9,557 bases of DNA from an uncultured Gemmatimonadota bacterium (GTDB taxonomy: Bacteria > Gemmatimonadota > Gemmatimonadetes > Gemmatimonadales > GWC2-71-9): assembly GCA_946479805.1 (NCBI GenBank), contig CAMLHP010000082.1:1-9557 (forward strand), in the 5' to 3' direction. Shown here piece by piece: positions 7,137-9,557 of this stretch (position 1 is the stretch's first letter; every line of letters starts with the position of its first letter). The notes beneath the pieces were generated by a model. That model saw only the letters and a program-made list of their open reading frames with translations. It did no database searches and had not been told where the DNA came from. The translations under genes and the position numbers were made by a program.

Positions 7137-7245
7137 GCGCGACACTCGTGCTGTCGCTCGCGAAGGCGCGACCGCGGTGGCCCGAAAGCGGTCCCTTCCG
7201 GCCTCCAGCGGCGCGCCGGAGGGAGCGACGGTACGAGTGGAGCGC
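7137..7245. other. Structured intergenic region: 17-bp stem enclosing two hairpins
   Basis: The 135-base gap between the Nudix and ATPase genes is almost filled by a fold. Outer stem: 7143-7159 pairs with 7223-7239 over all 17 positions as plus-strand RNA (15 Watson-Crick, two G-U at 7150/7232 and 7152/7230). A tandem G-A mismatch (7141-7142/7240-7241) and four more GCGC pairs (7137-7140/7242-7245) extend it outward. Inside are GACCGC/GCGGTC (7170-7175/7188-7193) and a 9-position hairpin (7202-7210/7214-7222) with one A-C mismatch, directly abutting the outer stem: a three-way junction. Strand is undecided: the outer stem fits plus-strand RNA better, the 7202-7222 hairpin fits minus better (A-C becomes U-G), and both flanking genes are on minus. 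It could be a Nudix leader, a small RNA or a MITE-like palindrome. No T-run. Confidence 0.6.
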
Positions 7246-7274
7246 GCAAACCGGGCCTAGATTGCAGGTTTGCG
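7245..7274 (-). terminator. Stem-loop spanning the ATPase-receiver stop codon
   Basis: CGCAAACC (7245-7252) pairs perfectly with GGTTTGCG (7267-7274) around a 14-base loop that holds the TAG stop (7257-7259). In the minus-strand mRNA it would form exactly at the end of the coding region. There is no U-run, so it may protect the 3' end or help termination only weakly. Confidence 0.35.
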
Positions 7275-9494
7275 TCGAGCCAGCAGTGCATCGAGTCGCG
7301 CGGCCAGAGCTCGCGCCCGGAAAGGCTTCTGCAGGAAGTCATCGGCGCCTAGCTCGAACACCTTCACCTCGTTGTCCTCGTCGCCCTTGGCCGTCAGCAC
7401 CATCACCAGCAGGTCGGCCGTCTGGGGCCTGGAGCGGAGCTGCTGCAACACGCCGTAGCCATCGAGCCTGGGAAGGTTGAGGTCCAGGATCAGTGCGTCG
7501 GGCGCCACCCGGTCCACCTGGTCCAGCGCCTGCACCCCGTCTACCGCCTCGGCCACACGATACCCCTCGCGCTCCAGCAGGTCGCGGATCACCAGCCGGA
7601 GGCTCTCCTCGTCCTCCACCAGCAATACCGTACCCTTGCGGTCCGGCGCCGCGGCGGGTGCAACCGCCTCGCCCGCCCCATCCTCCAGCAGGTCGAACCC
7701 GAGCAGCGCATCGTCTTCGGCCAACGCGGTCCTGGGCTCGAGGCTCGAAGCTCGCGGCTCGCGACTCGCGGCTCGCGACTCGCGACTCGTGCCTCGCACC
7801 TCCCGCCTCTCCTCCGGCACCTCGGTCACCCTGAGCAGCTCTTCGATGGTGGTATGGCCCGCCTGCACATGCCGGAGTCCGCTCTCGAACAGGCTCTTCA
7901 TGCCGGTGCTGCGGGCCTCGGTCCGGAGCTTGTCGGCCGTGGCACCGACGCTCACCAGCGCCTCGAGGTCGCGCGACATCACCATGACCTCGACGATCGC
8001 CAGCCGTCCCCGGTAGCCGGTGGACGCGCAATCGGCGCAGCCCACCGCCCGGTACAGCTTCGCGTCGTTGCCCAGGTAGCGCCGCAGGTTCGCCGGGATC
8101 TCGACACCCTCGGTGGTGCGGCAGTTGAGGCAGAGCCGCCTGAGCAGCCGCTGCGCGATGATGCCCCTGAGCGCCGCCGCCAGCTTGTAGGCCTCCACCC
8201 CGATGTCCACCAGTCGCGTCACCGCGTTGGCCGCGTCGTTGGTGTGGAGCGTGCTCAGCACCAGGTGGCCCGTGAGCGATGCCTGCACCGCGATCTGCGC
8301 CGTTTCCGCGTCACGGATCTCGCCCACCAGCACCACATCGGGGTCCTGCCGCAGGATGGACCGAAGCGCCGTCGCGAACGTCAGCCCCGACTTCTCCTGC
8401 ACTTGCACCTGGACGATGTTCTCGCCCAGCTTGTACTCGACCGGGTCTTCCACTGTGACGATGTTGACGCCTTCGCTCTGCACCAGCTTCAGCGCCGAGT
8501 AGAGCGTGGTGGTCTTCCCCGAGCCGGTTGGCCCCGTCACCAGCAGGATGCCTTCCTTGGCAGTCAGCAGCGATGTCACCAGCTGGCGCTCGTCGTCGAA
8601 CAATCCCAGCGAAGTCAGGTCGAGGATCGTCTCCCTGGTGTTCAGGATCCGGATCACGACCTTCTCACCCGTGGCTGACGGCAGCGACGACACCCGGAGG
8701 TCCACCGGCTGTCCGTTGACCGAGACCCGCGCACGGCCATCCTGGGGCCGGCGCCGGTCGGCGATATCCAGCCCCGACATGATCTTGAGCCGCGAGATAA
8801 GGGGGATTCCGGCCGAACGGGGCACCTTCATCACCTGACGCAGCACGCCATCGATCCGGTAGCGCACGGCCACCCCGCCTTCGATCGGCTCCACGTGCAC
8901 GTCGCTCGCCCGGCTGGCGATTCCGTCCGCCAGCATCATGTCCACCAGCCGAACTATGGGTGCGTGGCTCGCTTCCTCGGCGGAGGCGCCGATGTCGTCG
9001 GTGTCATCGTCCAGCTGCTCTACCGACGCGCCCCGGTCCAGTCCGCCCAGCAGCTTCGCCACCGCGTCCTCGCTGGGGAAGAGAACGCTCAATCCCTCGC
9101 GAATCTGCGACGGGCTGGCCAGGTGGATCCGGACGTCGCGCCCGCTGGCGAACGCCAGCCCCTTCTCGGCGTCGAGGTCGAATGGATTGAAGGTGGCAAC
9201 ATCGAGATGGGAGTCGGAGATGCGAAATGGCAGGACGTTGAACCGGCGCGCCACCGACTCGCTGATGACGTCGGTGACCTCCGGCGACGGAACGCCCGGG
9301 GGCAGCACCGGCATCCGGAATCGGGCGGCAGCCGCCTCGAGAACCTGGTCGTCGGTGAGCAGCCGCTTTCTTACAACTGCTTCCCAGAGCGAACTCCCCT
9401 CCGGCGACTGCTCCTTGAGCGAAGCCAGGGCGTCAGCAGGCAGCAGCGGCTCCAGCGTCGGAACCAGCCATTCGTCAGTGAAGTGCATACCCAT
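7257..9494 (-). CDS. PilB/GspE-family secretion ATPase fused to a response-regulator receiver
   Basis: The 745-residue protein has three parts. The N-terminal region (about 1-150) resembles MshEN/T2SSE_N but is degenerate: the SLWEAVVRKRLLTDDQVLEA helix pair lacks the RLG signature of c-di-GMP binders. After an acidic linker (LDDDTDDIG) comes a complete PilB/GspE motor: SDVHVEP, Walker A GPTGSGKTT (321-329), Asp box VEDPVEY, Walker B DVVLVGEIRD (Glu392), His box TGHLVLSTLHTND, and the zinc tetracysteine Cys455/458/486/489. Residues 563-590 are a 7-residue repeat linker. The C-terminal receiver (about 622-740) keeps its acidic cluster, Asp671 (phospho-acceptor), Thr701 and Lys723, so it should be phosphorylatable. 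Such ATPases power type IV pilus or type II secretion assembly at the inner membrane. No pilin, secretin or platform gene is in the window. ATG at 9494 has only a weak Shine-Dalgarno; ATG 9488 is an alternative. Confidence 0.94.
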   Translation of the reverse strand: MGMHFTDEWLVPTLEPLLPADALASLKEQSPEGSSLWEAVVRKRLLTDDQVLEAAAARFRMPVLPPGVPSPEVTDVISESVARRFNVLPFRISDSHLDVATFNPFDLDAEKGLAFASGRDVRIHLASPSQIREGLSVLFPSEDAVAKLLGGLDRGASVEQLDDDTDDIGASAEEASHAPIVRLVDMMLADGIASRASDVHVEPIEGGVAVRYRIDGVLRQVMKVPRSAGIPLISRLKIMSGLDIADRRRPQDGRARVSVNGQPVDLRVSSLPSATGEKVVIRILNTRETILDLTSLGLFDDERQLVTSLLTAKEGILLVTGPTGSGKTTTLYSALKLVQSEGVNIVTVEDPVEYKLGENIVQVQVQEKSGLTFATALRSILRQDPDVVLVGEIRDAETAQIAVQASLTGHLVLSTLHTNDAANAVTRLVDIGVEAYKLAAALRGIIAQRLLRRLCLNCRTTEGVEIPANLRRYLGNDAKLYRAVGCADCASTGYRGRLAIVEVMVMSRDLEALVSVGATADKLRTEARSTGMKSLFESGLRHVQAGHTTIEELLRVTEVPEERREVRGTSRESRAASREPRASSLEPRTALAEDDALLGFDLLEDGAGEAVAPAAAPDRKGTVLLVEDEESLRLVIRDLLEREGYRVAEAVDGVQALDQVDRVAPDALILDLNLPRLDGYGVLQQLRSRPQTADLLVMVLTAKGDEDNEVKVFELGADDFLQKPFRARALAARLDALLARRKPAI
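7736..7805. repeat. Ten-copy heptamer array inside a coding region
   Basis: Ten consecutive 7-base units read on the plus strand: GCTCGAG, GCTCGAA, GCTCGCG, GCTCGCG, ACTCGCG, GCTCGCG, ACTCGCG, ACTCGTG, CCTCGCA, CCTCCCG. On the minus strand three units make 21 bases, so the gene reads them as a 7-residue repeat: RGTSRES, RAASREP, RASSLEP. The array encodes the linker between the ATPase and receiver domains. The distal units drift towards the TCACGCC-type heptamers found at 9531-9557. Confidence 0.93.
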
Positions 9495-9512
9495 CCCGGT
9501 TCAGATCAGTCC

Positions 9513-9520
9513 CAAAACTA
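9513..9520 (-). promoter_or_regulatory. Possible TAnnTTTG promoter box
   Basis: On the minus strand this reads TAGTTTTG, an exact match to the TAnnTTTG box known at about -7 in Bacteroidetes promoters. It sits 18 bases before ATG 9494 in the only AT-richer patch of the upstream region. No clear upstream TTG element is seen at the expected spacing, so the call is weak. Confidence 0.25.
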
Positions 9521-9530
9521 CCACACTTCC

Positions 9531-9557
9531 CACGCCTCACGCCTCACGCCTCACGCC
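9531..9557. repeat. Heptamer tandem repeat (CACGCCT) running off the window
   Basis: Three full CACGCCT units and six bases of a fourth, without a mismatch, continue to the right edge, so the true length is unknown. It lies immediately upstream of the putative promoter of the ATPase-receiver gene. The unit (TCACGCC in another phase) resembles the TCGCGAC-type heptamers inside that same gene, sharing TCxCGxC. Confidence 0.9.

Noticed and set aside
7122..7145. GTG 7145 as the Nudix start
   Set aside because: No Shine-Dalgarno and the codon is inside an inverted-repeat arm; ATG 7121 gives a normal Nudix N-terminus.
7137..7245. tRNA or known riboswitch in the Nudix/ATPase gap
   Set aside because: No cloverleaf with a T-arm GTTC/CCA-type end and no conserved riboswitch core I recognise.
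7736..7805. CRISPR array
   Set aside because: Units are seven bases and contiguous with no spacers; no cas gene is present.

Overview
This is a GC-rich bacterial chromosomal window with eight protein-coding genes, one of them cut by the left edge. Dense packing, 4-base stop/start overlaps, a clpX-engB pair, a PilB/GspE-type ATPase fused to a receiver, a possible TAnnTTTG promoter box and many 7-8 bp microrepeats would suit Gemmatimonadota or a nearby high-GC lineage. That placement is inference: there is no rRNA or other decisive marker.

Layout. Bases 1-1968 (+) form a translationally coupled run: the end of clpX (protein unfoldase), engB (ribosome-assembly GTPase) and an unrecognised lipoprotein, joined by GTGA and ATGA overlaps. 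Bases 1966-2116 hold an octamer array that puts stop codons in all three frames, then a 74-bp near-perfect palindrome. Bases 2117-5100 (+) hold a left-handed beta-helix acyltransferase and a membrane hybrid histidine kinase (GAF-PAS-HisKA-HATPase-receiver). The kinase may start at a CTG that overlaps the acyltransferase stop. Bases 5118-9494 (-), in transcription order from right to left, hold a PilB/GspE-like ATPase with a C-terminal receiver, a Nudix hydrolase and a secreted right-handed beta-helix protein. The two halves converge at about 5100-5118.

The most interesting signal lies between genes. All three gaps of more than 80 bp hold a long imperfect inverted repeat (2014-2087, 6566-6640, 7137-7245). 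The one at 6566-6640 covers both the Shine-Dalgarno and the start codon of the beta-helix gene and begins just after the upstream Nudix stop codon, which is the geometry expected of a coupling-dependent translational switch. Two of the three have the same symmetric GGA/GGA internal loop at the top of the outer stem.

A second theme is microsatellite-like heptamer/octamer arrays at gene ends and promoters. One array of ten heptamers lies inside the ATPase-receiver gene and encodes the linker between its two domains. No tRNA, rRNA, CRISPR array, transposase or phage gene was seen.
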